Below, one piece after another: positions 1 through 7,030 of a stretch of DNA of 8,237 bases (positions within the stretch are counted from its first letter, which is position 1; every line of letters starts with the position of its first letter). A model generated the notes under the pieces. That model worked only from the letters and a program-made list of their open reading frames with translations. It had not been told where the DNA came from and made no database searches. The position numbers and the translations under genes are program-made. Origin of the DNA: Thermoleophilia bacterium (GTDB taxonomy: Bacteria; Actinomycetota; Thermoleophilia; Gaiellales; F1-60-MAGs149). The stretch spans positions 1 through 8,237 of the forward strand of contig JAEMTW010000071.1 of the NCBI GenBank assembly GCA_016462095.1, read 5' to 3'.

Positions 1-399
1 GTGCTCGGCATTTGTCGCGGCATGCAGACCCTCGCAATCGCGAGTGGCGGCACGATGGTCCAAGATCTTGAGGAGCAGCACGGCCATCCGCTGATTCCCA
101 AAAATCCTCAGGCCCTGATGGAGTCGCGACACCCAATTGAGCTCGCAGCAGAGTCGCGTATCGCCGACGTGATGGGGACCACAACGTTTCCCGTCAACTC
201 GATCCACCATCAAGCGGTGATCGACGCCGGAACGCTGACCGCGACAGCGCGCATTGGCGTCGTCATTGAGGCGCTCGAGGGGCCGGCCGAGTGGCCCATC
301 ATCGGCGTGCAGTGGCATCCCGAGAAAATGCACGAGCCCGAGCAACAGGCGCTCTTTCGGGATCTCATCGCTGCGGCTCAGCGTTACCGCAAACGCTGA
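1..399 (+). CDS. Gamma-glutamyl-GABA hydrolase family protein (peptidase C26, PuuD-like), 5'-truncated
   Basis: This is the C-terminal 132 residues of a class I glutamine-amidotransferase-fold hydrolase; the family is usually about 240-260 residues, so roughly half lies outside the window. The first visible residues, LGICRGMQ, are the nucleophile elbow with the catalytic Cys at visible residue 5. The segment NSIHHQAV (66-73) and the GVQWHPE motif with the catalytic His106 and Glu108 follow in the expected order. The GTG at position 1 is an internal Val codon, not a start. Family members hydrolyse gamma-glutamyl amides; PuuD releases GABA from gamma-glutamyl-GABA in putrescine breakdown, in the cytoplasm. 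The exact substrate here is inferred, supported only weakly by a PuuB-like oxidase further along on the other strand. Other C26 members with different gamma-glutamyl substrates are possible. Confidence 0.9.
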   Translation: MLGICRGMQTLAIASGGTMVQDLEEQHGHPLIPKNPQALMESRHPIELAAESRIADVMGTTTFPVNSIHHQAVIDAGTLTATARIGVVIEALEGPAEWPIIGVQWHPEKMHEPEQQALFRDLIAAAQRYRKR

Positions 400-414
400 T
401 TTCTTCTCGTTTCT
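378..414 (+). terminator. Intrinsic terminator overlapping the hydrolase stop codon
   Basis: A perfect 8-bp inverted repeat (TCAGCGTT at 378-385, AACGCTGA at 392-399) encloses a 6-nt loop. It is followed at once by a T-rich tail (400-414, ten T in fifteen bases). The right arm ends on the TGA stop codon, so the last seven codons form the hairpin. This is the classic form of a Rho-independent terminator. It should separate the hydrolase from the molybdoenzyme gene starting at 442. Confidence 0.75.
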
Positions 415-429
415 ACGTTCAAGATCGCG

Positions 430-435
430 TACACT
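430..435 (+). promoter_or_regulatory. Candidate -10 element of the molybdoenzyme gene (leaderless geometry)
   Basis: TACACT matches the sigma-70-type -10 consensus at four of six positions, including the key A at position 2 and T at position 6. It ends 6 nt before the ATG at 442, so transcription would start at or next to the A of the start codon. There is no purine-rich Shine-Dalgarno sequence upstream of that ATG. No good -35 hexamer is visible 16-18 bp upstream, which weakens the call. Confidence 0.45.
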
Positions 436-441
436 CGCGCT

Positions 442-2541
442 ATGAGCCACATCGTCAACGGTGCCTGCCCACTCGACTGTCCCGATACGTGCGCGTGGCA
501 GATCGAGGTTGAGGATGGCAAGGCGATCCGGATGCGCGGCCGGAAGGACCATCCGTACACCCGCGGGTCGTTGTGTGGCAAGGTCAACAACTACCTCGAT
601 GCGGTCTACGCCCCTGATCGACTGACGACGCCGCTGCGTCGCGTCGGTGAGAAGGGCGAGGGACGGTTCCAAGCAATCGACTGGGACGAGGCGATCGGCC
701 TGACCGCCACAGCCCTCCGGACGACGATCGACCGCTACGGTCCGGAGGCGGTTCTGCCGTTCTATTACGCCGGCACACTCGGTGCTGTCCAAGGCTGGTC
801 ACTGGGGCAGCGCCTCTTTAAGCACCTCGGCGCAACGCGGCTCGACACGACAATTTGTGACGCCGCCGCCTACGCCGCCCTGCGAGTAACGATGCACCGA
901 CCAGTCGGGACCGACCCCGAGGACTTCGCCCACGCGCGGCTGATTCTCGTCTGGGGCGCCAATCTGCTGTCATCGAACATGCATCAATGGCACTTCATTC
1001 ACGCCGCCCAACAGAACGGCGCCCACGTGGTTGCGATCGACCCGCTGCCGACAGATACAGCCGAACGCTGCGACCAACACCTGCAATTGCTCCCTGGAAC
1101 CGACGCCGCACTGGCCATGGGCCTGATGGGAGAGCTCCATGCCGCCGGTGCCTGCGACGAGGAGTGGCTCGCAGAGTGCGCGGTCGGCTGGCCGGAGTTG
1201 CGCGAGCGCCTCGCCGACTGGAATGCCGAGCGGGCCGCCGAGATTTGCGGTCTCCACGCCAGCGAGATCCGAGCTCTTGCAGACCGCATCATCACGACAC
1301 GCCCGACGGCGATCCGCATGGGTCTCGGCCTTCAACGCCACGGCGGCGCCGGTGCCGCCATCCGTGCGATCACCGTGCTTGGCGCAGTGGCCGGTGACTT
1401 TCGCCACGTCGGTGGCGGCGTCGTGTCGGAGACAAGTGGTCGCTTCGATGACGTAACCAGCGGTCTCGAGGAGCCGGCTGGACTGCCACTGCCGCTGGCG
1501 CGCACGATCAACATGTCGAGGCTTGCCGAGGCGTTGACGGATAGCGCCCTGACTCCGGCGGTGCATGCGATGGTCGTGTGGAACACCAATCCAGCCGCGA
1601 CCGTGCCCGATCAGACACGCGTCCAGCAGGGCCTCCGCCGCGACGATCTACACCTGACTGTACTGGAACACCGACTTACCGACACGGCGCTGTTCGCCGA
1701 CGTCGTACTGCCGGCCACGATGCAGACCGAGCACCTCGACATCCACCCGTCGTACGGCCACCACTATCTGACCCTTAATCTCCCGGCGATCGAACCGGTC
1801 GGGCAGTGCCTCCCGAACAATGAGATCTTCCGACGCCTCGCCACCGCTCTGGAGTTGACGCACCCACGCCTCCACGACAGCGACGAAGCCTTGATCCGAC
1901 AGTTTATTGACACCGATCGAGCCCGCGAGCGTGGGATCACGTTCGAGTCTCTCTGCGAGACGGGCTACGTGGCCATCGACGACCTCGCCGGGACCGCACC
2001 GCACGCCAACGGCGGTTTTCCCACGCGCGACGGCAAGCTGCACATCACCGTGCCAGAGCTGGCCGACGTCAACCTGGATCCGATTCCTGGCTACACGCCG
2101 TCGTTCGAGGGTGCCGATCCAGTCTTGGCCCAGCGCTTTCCGCTGATCCTGATCACACCAGCGCATCGTTTTTTCCTCAACTCGACGTTCGCCGACCTGC
2201 CCGGACATCTGCGCATGACCGGCGCTCCTACCCTGTTTCTCAGCCAGAACGACGCAACCGCACGGGGCATCGAAGCGGGCGATGAGGTCGAGGTCGCGAA
2301 CGATCGCGGCGCGTTCCGTTGTCAGGCGGCAATCCATCCGCAGGCCCGTGACGGTGTCGCCTGGTCGTACAAGGCGTACTGGGCCAAAGACAACGGCGGC
2401 AACAACGTCAACGCCACGACTCCGGTCCGCGACGCGGATATGGGAGGTGCCCCCACGTTCCATGACAATCGCGTGGAGGCAACGCTGGTCGCCAAGGCGA
2501 ACGAGTTCACACCCAGCGCAGTCGCGGCCGTCGGCGACTAG
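442..2541 (+). CDS. Molybdopterin-dependent oxidoreductase (DMSO reductase / formate dehydrogenase-like superfamily), complete
   Basis: A complete 699-residue catalytic subunit of the molybdopterin bis-MGD superfamily. The N-terminus carries a 4Fe-4S motif with Cys9, Cys13, Cys17 and Cys45 (C-x3-C-x3-C-x27-C), the usual N-terminal domain of this family. Cys139, in TTICDAAA, sits where the molybdenum ligand is normally found and is the likely metal ligand. The LILVWGAN segment (167-174) and PGTDAALAMG (218-227) are typical cofactor-binding stretches. From about residue 567 (PLILITPAHRFFLNSTF) the C-terminal dinucleotide-binding beta-barrel domain follows. No twin-arginine or other signal peptide precedes Cys9, so the enzyme is probably cytoplasmic. 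The substrate cannot be read from sequence; formate or another small oxidoreductant is possible. No electron-transfer or membrane-anchor subunit is adjacent. The ATG start lies 42 nt after the previous stop and lacks a Shine-Dalgarno sequence. Confidence 0.93.
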   Translation: MSHIVNGACPLDCPDTCAWQIEVEDGKAIRMRGRKDHPYTRGSLCGKVNNYLDAVYAPDRLTTPLRRVGEKGEGRFQAIDWDEAIGLTATALRTTIDRYGPEAVLPFYYAGTLGAVQGWSLGQRLFKHLGATRLDTTICDAAAYAALRVTMHRPVGTDPEDFAHARLILVWGANLLSSNMHQWHFIHAAQQNGAHVVAIDPLPTDTAERCDQHLQLLPGTDAALAMGLMGELHAAGACDEEWLAECAVGWPELRERLADWNAERAAEICGLHASEIRALADRIITTRPTAIRMGLGLQRHGGAGAAIRAITVLGAVAGDFRHVGGGVVSETSGRFDDVTSGLEEPAGLPLPLARTINMSRLAEALTDSALTPAVHAMVVWNTNPAATVPDQTRVQQGLRRDDLHLTVLEHRLTDTALFADVVLPATMQTEHLDIHPSYGHHYLTLNLPAIEPVGQCLPNNEIFRRLATALELTHPRLHDSDEALIRQFIDTDRARERGITFESLCETGYVAIDDLAGTAPHANGGFPTRDGKLHITVPELADVNLDPIPGYTPSFEGADPVLAQRFPLILITPAHRFFLNSTFADLPGHLRMTGAPTLFLSQNDATARGIEAGDEVEVANDRGAFRCQAAIHPQARDGVAWSYKAYWAKDNGGNNVNATTPVRDADMGGAPTFHDNRVEATLVAKANEFTPSAVAAVGD

Positions 2542-2549
2542 AACAACCA

Positions 2550-2581
2550 CGGACATGACACGTGCGCACTTGTCGTGTCCG
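2550..2581 (+). terminator. Hairpin downstream of the molybdoenzyme gene, probable terminator
   Basis: An 11-bp stem pairs 2550-2560 (CGGACATGACA) with 2571-2581 (TGTCGTGTCCG) around a 10-nt loop. The single non-Watson-Crick pair is U-G in plus-strand RNA but would be A-C in minus-strand RNA, so the hairpin favours transcription from the gene ending at 2541. It starts 9 nt after that stop. No T-tract follows, so it may be a U-less terminator or a 3'-end stabiliser. It lies between two convergent genes. Confidence 0.55.
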
Positions 2582-2595
2582 TACACCAGTTGCCG

Positions 2596-2614
2596 CGTTG
2601 GAATGCCGCCAACG
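2596..2614. repeat. Short inverted repeat between convergent genes
   Basis: A perfect 6-bp inverted repeat (CGTTGG / CCAACG) with a 7-nt loop lies 18 nt beyond the stop of the minus-strand FAD oxidoreductase gene. It could help terminate that gene, but there is no T-tract on either strand and a repeat this short can arise by chance. Confidence 0.25.
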
Positions 2615-2631
2615 ATCGTCACGCCGAAACG

Positions 2632-4041
2632 CTAGTGGTCGCCGTCGGCGTCCTTCTTAGGGATCATGCCGGCTGGTGCGAGTCGCGCCAACGCGTTCGC
2701 AAGCCGGCTGGGCTGCTTGCCGACTGCCTCGGCGCGCTCTTTTGAGGCCACGCCGGTGCGCACCACGTGGGCACCGACGTAGCGAATGGGATCAGGCGGA
2801 AAGCTGCCGGGCTTGCCATTGACGAGCGCGCTGCCTGCAAACCCATCGGTCTCACCCAGCACGAGATCGGCCAGGATGCGCCCGCCGAGTCGCGACGGAC
2901 CAACGCCGTTCCCAGAGAAGCCCGCGCCGTAGAGGATGTGTGGGCGCCCACCGAGATTGCCAAACAGCGGAATGCCCGACGGCGAGCGATCGATTGGACC
3001 ACTCCAGTCGTGCGTAATAGGCACGTCTGCCAGCGACGGGTAGAGCCGGCGAAAATCGAGCGTCACGTCCGCTGCGCGGCTGGCATCGCGATCAAAGCTG
3101 GCGCCCATCCGTGCGCCGAGAGCGATGCCCCAACCACCCTTACCGAAGGCGATTCTTCCGTCCTCAGTCGTGCGGTAGTAATGGACCTGCAGTTGCGAGT
3201 CCGAGATCGACTCTCCGCCCGTCCAACCGATCTCCTCGAGGCGATCGATAATCGGTGGTGTCGAGACAATGTCACTCGAGATCGCCACGATCTTCCGGTG
3301 TAGCTCGCGCATCCCGGCCGCATGCGCGTTGACTGCCAACACAACCACGTCGGCCGTCAATGCACCGTTCGGCGTGCGAATGACTGCCGGCCGGCGGCGA
3401 TCCAACTCGATCATCGGGCTGTGCTCATAGATGCGCACTCCCAACTGCTGTGCCACACGTAGGAGACCGCGAACGAGATAGCCGGGGTGCACAGTGGCAG
3501 CACTTGCCTCAAAGACACCCTCGAGATGAACGGGCGAGCCAGTTCGTCGCGCTATCTCCTCGGGCGAGAGGTGTGTGAAGGGCGCGACCCCAAGGCTGTC
3601 GCAGAGTTCAACGACCGGGCTCCAAGCACCACGCTGCACCTCAGTTGCCGCAGTCCACAGCCAACCGCCCCGCTTAAATTGCGCGTCGATGTGGTACCGC
3701 TCGCAGGCCTCTTCGATCTCACTGATCGCAGCCTCTGACGCCTGTGCAAGTTCGACCGCCTCACGCTCACCGGCAAGCTTGATCAGCGTCGCCAACTTTG
3801 GCCACCAGCTGAGCACGAAGCCCCCGTTGCGACCAGAGGCTCCACCACCACAGACGTCCTTTTCGACGATCACCACGTCGAGCGACGGCTCACGTTCTTT
3901 CAGCAGAATCGCCGTCCAAAGCCCGAGGTAGCCACCACCAACGATCGCCACGTCTGCGTGATCCCCGCCACTCAAGACCGGCGCGTCGGTTGACCCTGTG
4001 TACGCCTGTTCGAGCCAAAGCGATCGATGTGGTTCCGTCAT
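2632..4041 (-). CDS. FAD-dependent oxidoreductase, DAO family (gamma-glutamylputrescine oxidase / PuuB-like)
   Basis: A complete 469-residue flavoprotein of the D-amino-acid oxidase (DAO) family. The N-terminal Rossmann motif VAIVGGGYLG (31-40), with the acidic residue Glu60 ending the second beta strand, binds the ADP part of FAD. RNGGF (71-75), HPGYLVRGLLR (185-195) and the C-terminal YGAGFSGNGVGPS (371-383) are typical of PuuB/OrdL-type amine oxidases. The opening SLWLEQA also fits that group. Such enzymes oxidise a C-N bond, produce an aldehyde or imine and pass electrons to oxygen. Oxidation of gamma-glutamylputrescine is a reasonable guess given the C26 hydrolase at the window edge, but glycine, sarcosine or another amine is equally possible from sequence alone. 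A tail of about 60 residues, rich in Arg and Pro (from about 410), follows the FAD domain. No signal peptide is present. The gene is monocistronic, convergent with the molybdoenzyme gene and divergent from the transpeptidase gene. Confidence 0.9.
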   Translation of the reverse strand: MTEPHRSLWLEQAYTGSTDAPVLSGGDHADVAIVGGGYLGLWTAILLKEREPSLDVVIVEKDVCGGGASGRNGGFVLSWWPKLATLIKLAGEREAVELAQASEAAISEIEEACERYHIDAQFKRGGWLWTAATEVQRGAWSPVVELCDSLGVAPFTHLSPEEIARRTGSPVHLEGVFEASAATVHPGYLVRGLLRVAQQLGVRIYEHSPMIELDRRRPAVIRTPNGALTADVVVLAVNAHAAGMRELHRKIVAISSDIVSTPPIIDRLEEIGWTGGESISDSQLQVHYYRTTEDGRIAFGKGGWGIALGARMGASFDRDASRAADVTLDFRRLYPSLADVPITHDWSGPIDRSPSGIPLFGNLGGRPHILYGAGFSGNGVGPSRLGGRILADLVLGETDGFAGSALVNGKPGSFPPDPIRYVGAHVVRTGVASKERAEAVGKQPSRLANALARLAPAGMIPKKDADGDH

Positions 4042-4047
4042 GTGAGG

Positions 4048-4076
4048 ATCGTGGCAGGATTCTGGCTCTCAGTCCA
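4048..4076 (-). promoter_or_regulatory. Candidate promoter of the FAD oxidoreductase gene
   Basis: On the minus strand TGGACT (4076-4071, four of six matches to TTGACA) and CACGAT (4053-4048, with the conserved A2, A5 and T6 of the -10) are separated by exactly 17 bp. The -10 ends 6 nt before the ATG at 4041, so the transcript would be leaderless. There is no Shine-Dalgarno sequence before this ATG. The -10 itself is weak (three of six). Confidence 0.45.
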
Positions 4077-4099
4077 GCGGCCACGGGCTCGACCTGACC

Positions 4100-4105
4100 C
4101 ATACT
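4100..4105 (+). promoter_or_regulatory. Candidate -10 element of the L,D-transpeptidase gene
   Basis: CATACT keeps A2, T3, A4 and T6 of the -10 consensus and ends 6 nt before the GTG at 4112. It abuts the alternative GTG at 4106, which leaves no room for a leader or ribosome-binding site there. No clear -35 is visible 16-18 bp upstream. Confidence 0.4.
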
Positions 4106-4111
4106 GTGTCT

Positions 4112-4906
4112 GTGCCTCGTCTATTCACCGGAGTGCTTACGGGAGTCCTGGTTGGTCTTGTCCTCGCCGTTCTCGGTGGTGGCACGGCCAGCGGACAGAC
4201 GGAAACGACGGCGTCCCCCGCCAGCGACCCAGCAGCCACGACGGATGCCGCCGCCACGCAGCCAGTGCCTGATTTTCGTCCCACCAAGCGCGAGTCGTAT
4301 GTCGCGCGACTGATTACTCGCGTCGGGCTGTACCCCAAAGCAGGGGGCGGAAACCTACGCGGAACGTTGGCACCTTGGACAAGCGATACGGGCAATCCCG
4401 TCGAGCTGCTGGTGCTCGACCACAAGACGCTTTCCACGGGTGAGTCTTGGCTCAAGGTACTCCTACCCAGCAGGCCTAACGGCGCCACAGCCTGGATCCG
4501 AGAGTCCAACGTGATTCTGCGCAAGAACCCGATGCGCGTCGAGATCAGCCTTCGTCGTCACGAGCTACGGGTGTTTCGACGCGGGCACGTTGTGCTCACA
4601 ATCGGCGTAGCACTCGGCGCAGCTGCGACACCGACTCCTAAGGGCCGCTTTGCGATTTATCAGAAGATTCGTGAGGTTTGGTGGAGTCCCCTCGGCCCGT
4701 GGGCGCTTCATCTGACCGCTCATTCGAACGTCCTCTTTGAGTACGCCGGCGGACCCGGCCGCGTTGCGATCCACGGCGCGCGTGGTGTCCTTTGGGCCGC
4801 TGCGGGCACGAACCCGTCCCACGGCTGTATTCGCGTTCCCGATCCAGGGATTCGCAAGGTTGTACCGCTGGTCTCGCCCGGCACGCCGGTCGACATCGTC
4901 GCCTAG
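4112..4906 (+). CDS. Secreted L,D-transpeptidase (YkuD / ErfK family)
   Basis: A 264-residue exported enzyme. Residues of about 4-22 are hydrophobic with one Arg ahead, forming a signal peptide or membrane anchor, with possible cleavage near TASG-Q (28/29). A low-complexity Ala/Thr/Pro linker (about 30-55) follows. Residues of about 65-135 have an SH3-like look (ESWLKVLLP, TAWIRESNV). The YkuD catalytic domain runs from about 141 to the end. The active-site motif is complete: His221, fourteen residues, then Ser236-His237-Gly238-Cys239-Ile-Arg241, with Cys239 as nucleophile. Known relatives form 3-3 cross-links in peptidoglycan or attach proteins to it, outside the membrane. Tandem GTG codons at 4106 and 4112 are in frame; I chose 4112 because the -10-like hexamer directly abuts 4106 and there is no Shine-Dalgarno sequence for either. 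Starting at 4106 adds two residues. The gene stands alone. Confidence 0.92.
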   Translation: MPRLFTGVLTGVLVGLVLAVLGGGTASGQTETTASPASDPAATTDAAATQPVPDFRPTKRESYVARLITRVGLYPKAGGGNLRGTLAPWTSDTGNPVELLVLDHKTLSTGESWLKVLLPSRPNGATAWIRESNVILRKNPMRVEISLRRHELRVFRRGHVVLTIGVALGAAATPTPKGRFAIYQKIREVWWSPLGPWALHLTAHSNVLFEYAGGPGRVAIHGARGVLWAAAGTNPSHGCIRVPDPGIRKVVPLVSPGTPVDIVA

Positions 4907-4947
4907 CGCGTTACAGCCGCCACTCGATTTAGTCGGGCGCGACGATG
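4894..4947. repeat. 9-bp inverted repeat spanning two convergent stop codons
   Basis: CATCGTCGC (4894-4902) and its exact reverse complement (4939-4947) flank 36 nt that contain the stop codons of the transpeptidase (4904-4906) and lutC (4931-4929). The arms arise because both proteins end in Ile-Val-Ala with the same codon pattern. It could form a hairpin in either transcript, but the loop is long and no T-tract follows. No other terminator is visible in the 22-nt gap. Confidence 0.3.
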
Positions 4948-5585
4948 ATCAGGTGGACGTTGCCAGGCCCGTGCACTCCGAGGATCAACACCTTCTCGAT
5001 GTCCGCACTCCGACTGGGCCCGGACTGTAATGCGAACAGGCTGCCTGCCTCGGCAAGTGCGTCTCCGTCAAACAACTCGTGCAGCCCCCCGACGATCTGC
5101 TCGTCGCGCACGACGCAGATGTGGGTCGGTGCGATCAAGGCACCTGCGCGCCCGGCCCCTGCAGCCGAGGTGACGACCGACCCGGTCGCCGCAACGGCGG
5201 CGATGCACCCCGTGACTGTGGCATCCAACGCACCCGCCCGGGCGCGATCCGGCGCCACCTCCACGTACTCTGTAACCGTCAACCCGGCAGCCACCAGCGC
5301 AGCCTGCACGTCATCAGCAAACGGAGCGAGGTCGGTCGTCAAGGCGATGCGTTGGGCATCTGCCTGCACCAGCACGCTGGCGACCGTCGCACCAACGTCG
5401 ACTGCAGTCACACGATGAACAATCGTGCTGGCGGCCTCGGCCTCAGCCTGCAGGCGATCGGGGCGCTCTTCTCCTGCTCTCAATTGGGTCGGCGCGTCGG
5501 GTGCCTCTCGTCGATCGGGAAGGCCAGGATCGAGACCACGCGGAGTGCTGCGGATTGCGGCCAGAAAGGAGGCCCGATCGGTCAT
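4929..5585 (-). CDS. lutC: LutC, LUD-domain subunit of the L-lactate oxidation complex
   Basis: A 218-residue LUD-domain protein (LutC/YkgG), the third component of the LutABC lactate utilisation complex in the cytoplasm. The signature segments are VTGCIAAVAATGSVV (about 124-138) and the C-terminal GPSRSADIEKVLILGVHGPGNVHLIIV, which is nearly diagnostic for LutC. The N-terminus (MTDRASFLAAIR) is the usual helical start. The ATG at 5585-5583 overlaps the lutB stop as ATGA, which implies translational coupling. An in-frame upstream ATG at 5747 would add 54 Arg/Gly-rich residues lying wholly inside lutB and is rejected. The length is slightly shorter than Bacillus LutC (about 240). It converges on the transpeptidase gene with a 22-nt gap. 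Confidence 0.93.
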   Translation of the reverse strand: MTDRASFLAAIRSTPRGLDPGLPDRREAPDAPTQLRAGEERPDRLQAEAEAASTIVHRVTAVDVGATVASVLVQADAQRIALTTDLAPFADDVQAALVAAGLTVTEYVEVAPDRARAGALDATVTGCIAAVAATGSVVTSAAGAGRAGALIAPTHICVVRDEQIVGGLHELFDGDALAEAGSLFALQSGPSRSADIEKVLILGVHGPGNVHLIIVAPD

Positions 5586-7030
5586 CGCGGGCGCTTTCCG
5601 ACGACGAGGTCGCGCCCTGCCGTCCAGCGTCGGAGCAGCGGAGACTTCGCCGACACAACGCCGTTGCGGGCCAGCGCCCGCAGAGAGCCACGCGCCACAG
5701 CCGTGCTGGCACGGTAGAGCAGCGGCCGACTCCAAACCTGAGCCCACAGTGCGAACGCGACCTGCTCATGACGCGGCACGTGCCCCTCGGCATCCGAACG
5801 TCGCCGTAGGTTGAGCAGCAGATCGTGCAGGGGAATCTTGACGGGACAGACGTCGTCGCAGGCGCCGCAGAGCGTCGTCGCCTGCGCCAGTTCACCCGCC
5901 TCCTCTTGCCCGCGGAACAGGGGCGTCAAAACGGCGCCAATGGGGCCGCCGTAGACCCAGCCGTAGGCGTGCCCTCCCACCTGTCGATAGACGGGACAGA
6001 CGTTCTGACAGGCGCCACAGCGGATGCAGTGCAATGCCTCCTCGAATTCGCCACCCAAGAGTGCGCTGCGCCCGGCATCGAGGAGCACGACATGCATCTG
6101 CTCGGGACCGTCTGGCTCGCCTTGCCGCCGAGGGCCGGCAGAAACAGAGACGTACGTCGTGATCTGCTGGCCCGTGCCGTGGCCGGTCAAAAGCGGGAGC
6201 AACACGGCTAGGTCTCGCCGCCTCGGCAACACCTTCTCGATTCCGACCAGCGCGATGTGGATCGGTGGCAGCGACGTTGTTAGGCGGCCGTTGCCCTCGT
6301 TGGTGACAAGCAGCACATCCCCGGTCTCGGCGATCAGAAAGTTGCCGCCGCTAATCCCCGCGTCCGCAGTCAGGAACGCGTGCCGTAGACCTTCCCGCGC
6401 AAAGGCCGTCAGCGCCTCTGCCTCGTTCGGCAACTCGTGCCCAGCCATGGCCGAAAACAGCTCGTGGACTTCGTCTTTGGTGCGATGCAAGATCGGTGCA
6501 ATCACATGTCCCGGACGGTCGCCCATCGCCTGCACGACGAATTCACCAAGGTCGGTCTCGTAGATGTCAACGCCAACGGCTTCGAGCGCCGAGTTGAGCG
6601 ACACCTCTTCCGACGCCATCGATTTCGACTTGACGACCCGCGTGATCTGCTGATCGGTGCAGATCTGCGCGACGATTCGGCGCGCCTCGGACTCGTCGGC
6701 CGCGTAGTGCACGATGGTGCCTTTGCGCTCGGCCTGATCGATCCATTGATCGAGGTAGTCCGGCAAGTTGGCAATCGCGTGTGCTCGAATCTTGCGCGCC
6801 TCCTCGCGCAGCGCCTCATGATCTGTGCCGACAAAGCGCGCAGTTGTGAGGGCAGCGGCATGGTCGGTCGCATTCGCGATTGCGCCACGCGCAAACGGGC
6901 GTGCCATCGTCTTCGCGGCTCGCTCCGCAAACGTAGTCGTCGTCAGCTCGAAGGCGTCTGGCTGATGCGCGGGCTTTGCCCAGCCGGGCGGCAGCGGCGT
7001 GCCTCCGACGTCTTCACGTGTCGCGCTCAT
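5582..7030 (-). CDS. lutB: LutB, iron-sulfur LUD-domain subunit of the L-lactate oxidation complex
   Basis: A 482-residue protein, close to the usual length of LutB/YkgF (about 475). An N-terminal LUD domain (about 70-300) contains KSKSMASEE (135-143), ETDLGEF (158-164) and the ISGGNFLIAETGD stretch (226-238). A ferredoxin-like domain follows with CIRCGACQNVCP (Cys335, 338, 341, 345) and LCGACDDVCP (Cys388, 391, 395), which should bind two 4Fe-4S clusters. The C-terminal stretch rich in Arg/Trp is typical of the family. With LutA and LutC it oxidises L-lactate to pyruvate, a flavin-independent alternative to LldD. The start ATG (7030-7028) overlaps the lutA TGA as ATGA and the stop overlaps the lutC start in the same way, so the three genes are one coupled transcript. 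All expected Cys residues are present. Confidence 0.96.
   Translation of the reverse strand: MSATREDVGGTPLPPGWAKPAHQPDAFELTTTTFAERAAKTMARPFARGAIANATDHAAALTTARFVGTDHEALREEARKIRAHAIANLPDYLDQWIDQAERKGTIVHYAADESEARRIVAQICTDQQITRVVKSKSMASEEVSLNSALEAVGVDIYETDLGEFVVQAMGDRPGHVIAPILHRTKDEVHELFSAMAGHELPNEAEALTAFAREGLRHAFLTADAGISGGNFLIAETGDVLLVTNEGNGRLTTSLPPIHIALVGIEKVLPRRRDLAVLLPLLTGHGTGQQITTYVSVSAGPRRQGEPDGPEQMHVVLLDAGRSALLGGEFEEALHCIRCGACQNVCPVYRQVGGHAYGWVYGGPIGAVLTPLFRGQEEAGELAQATTLCGACDDVCPVKIPLHDLLLNLRRRSDAEGHVPRHEQVAFALWAQVWSRPLLYRASTAVARGSLRALARNGVVSAKSPLLRRWTAGRDLVVGKRPR

Noticed and set aside
1..3. GTG at the window start as a real start codon
   Set aside because: It encodes the Val before LGICRG in the middle of a C26-family protein; the N-terminal half is simply outside the window.
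970..1566. Minus-strand open frame of 198 codons inside the molybdoenzyme gene
   Set aside because: Shadow of the real reading frame, with no family-like motifs.
1648..2622. Long open frame (324 codons) on the minus strand, antisense to the molybdoenzyme gene
   Set aside because: It lies almost wholly over a well-supported gene, shows no recognisable domain, and long antisense open frames are expected in high-GC coding sequence.
2605..2625. Near-match between the intergenic CCAACGATCGTCACG and CCAACGATCGCCACG in the FAD oxidoreductase gene (about 3937-3952)
   Set aside because: Only about 15 bases, made of common words in this sequence; no flanking similarity that would indicate a duplication.
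5079..5717. Plus-strand open frame of 212 codons antisense to lutB and lutC
   Set aside because: Covers two clearly identified genes; Arg/Gly/Ala-rich composition is typical of a shadow frame.
5586..5747. 54-residue N-terminal extension of LutC
   Set aside because: Lies inside lutB; the ATGA overlap and the family-like MTDRASFLAAIR start at 5585 are much better.
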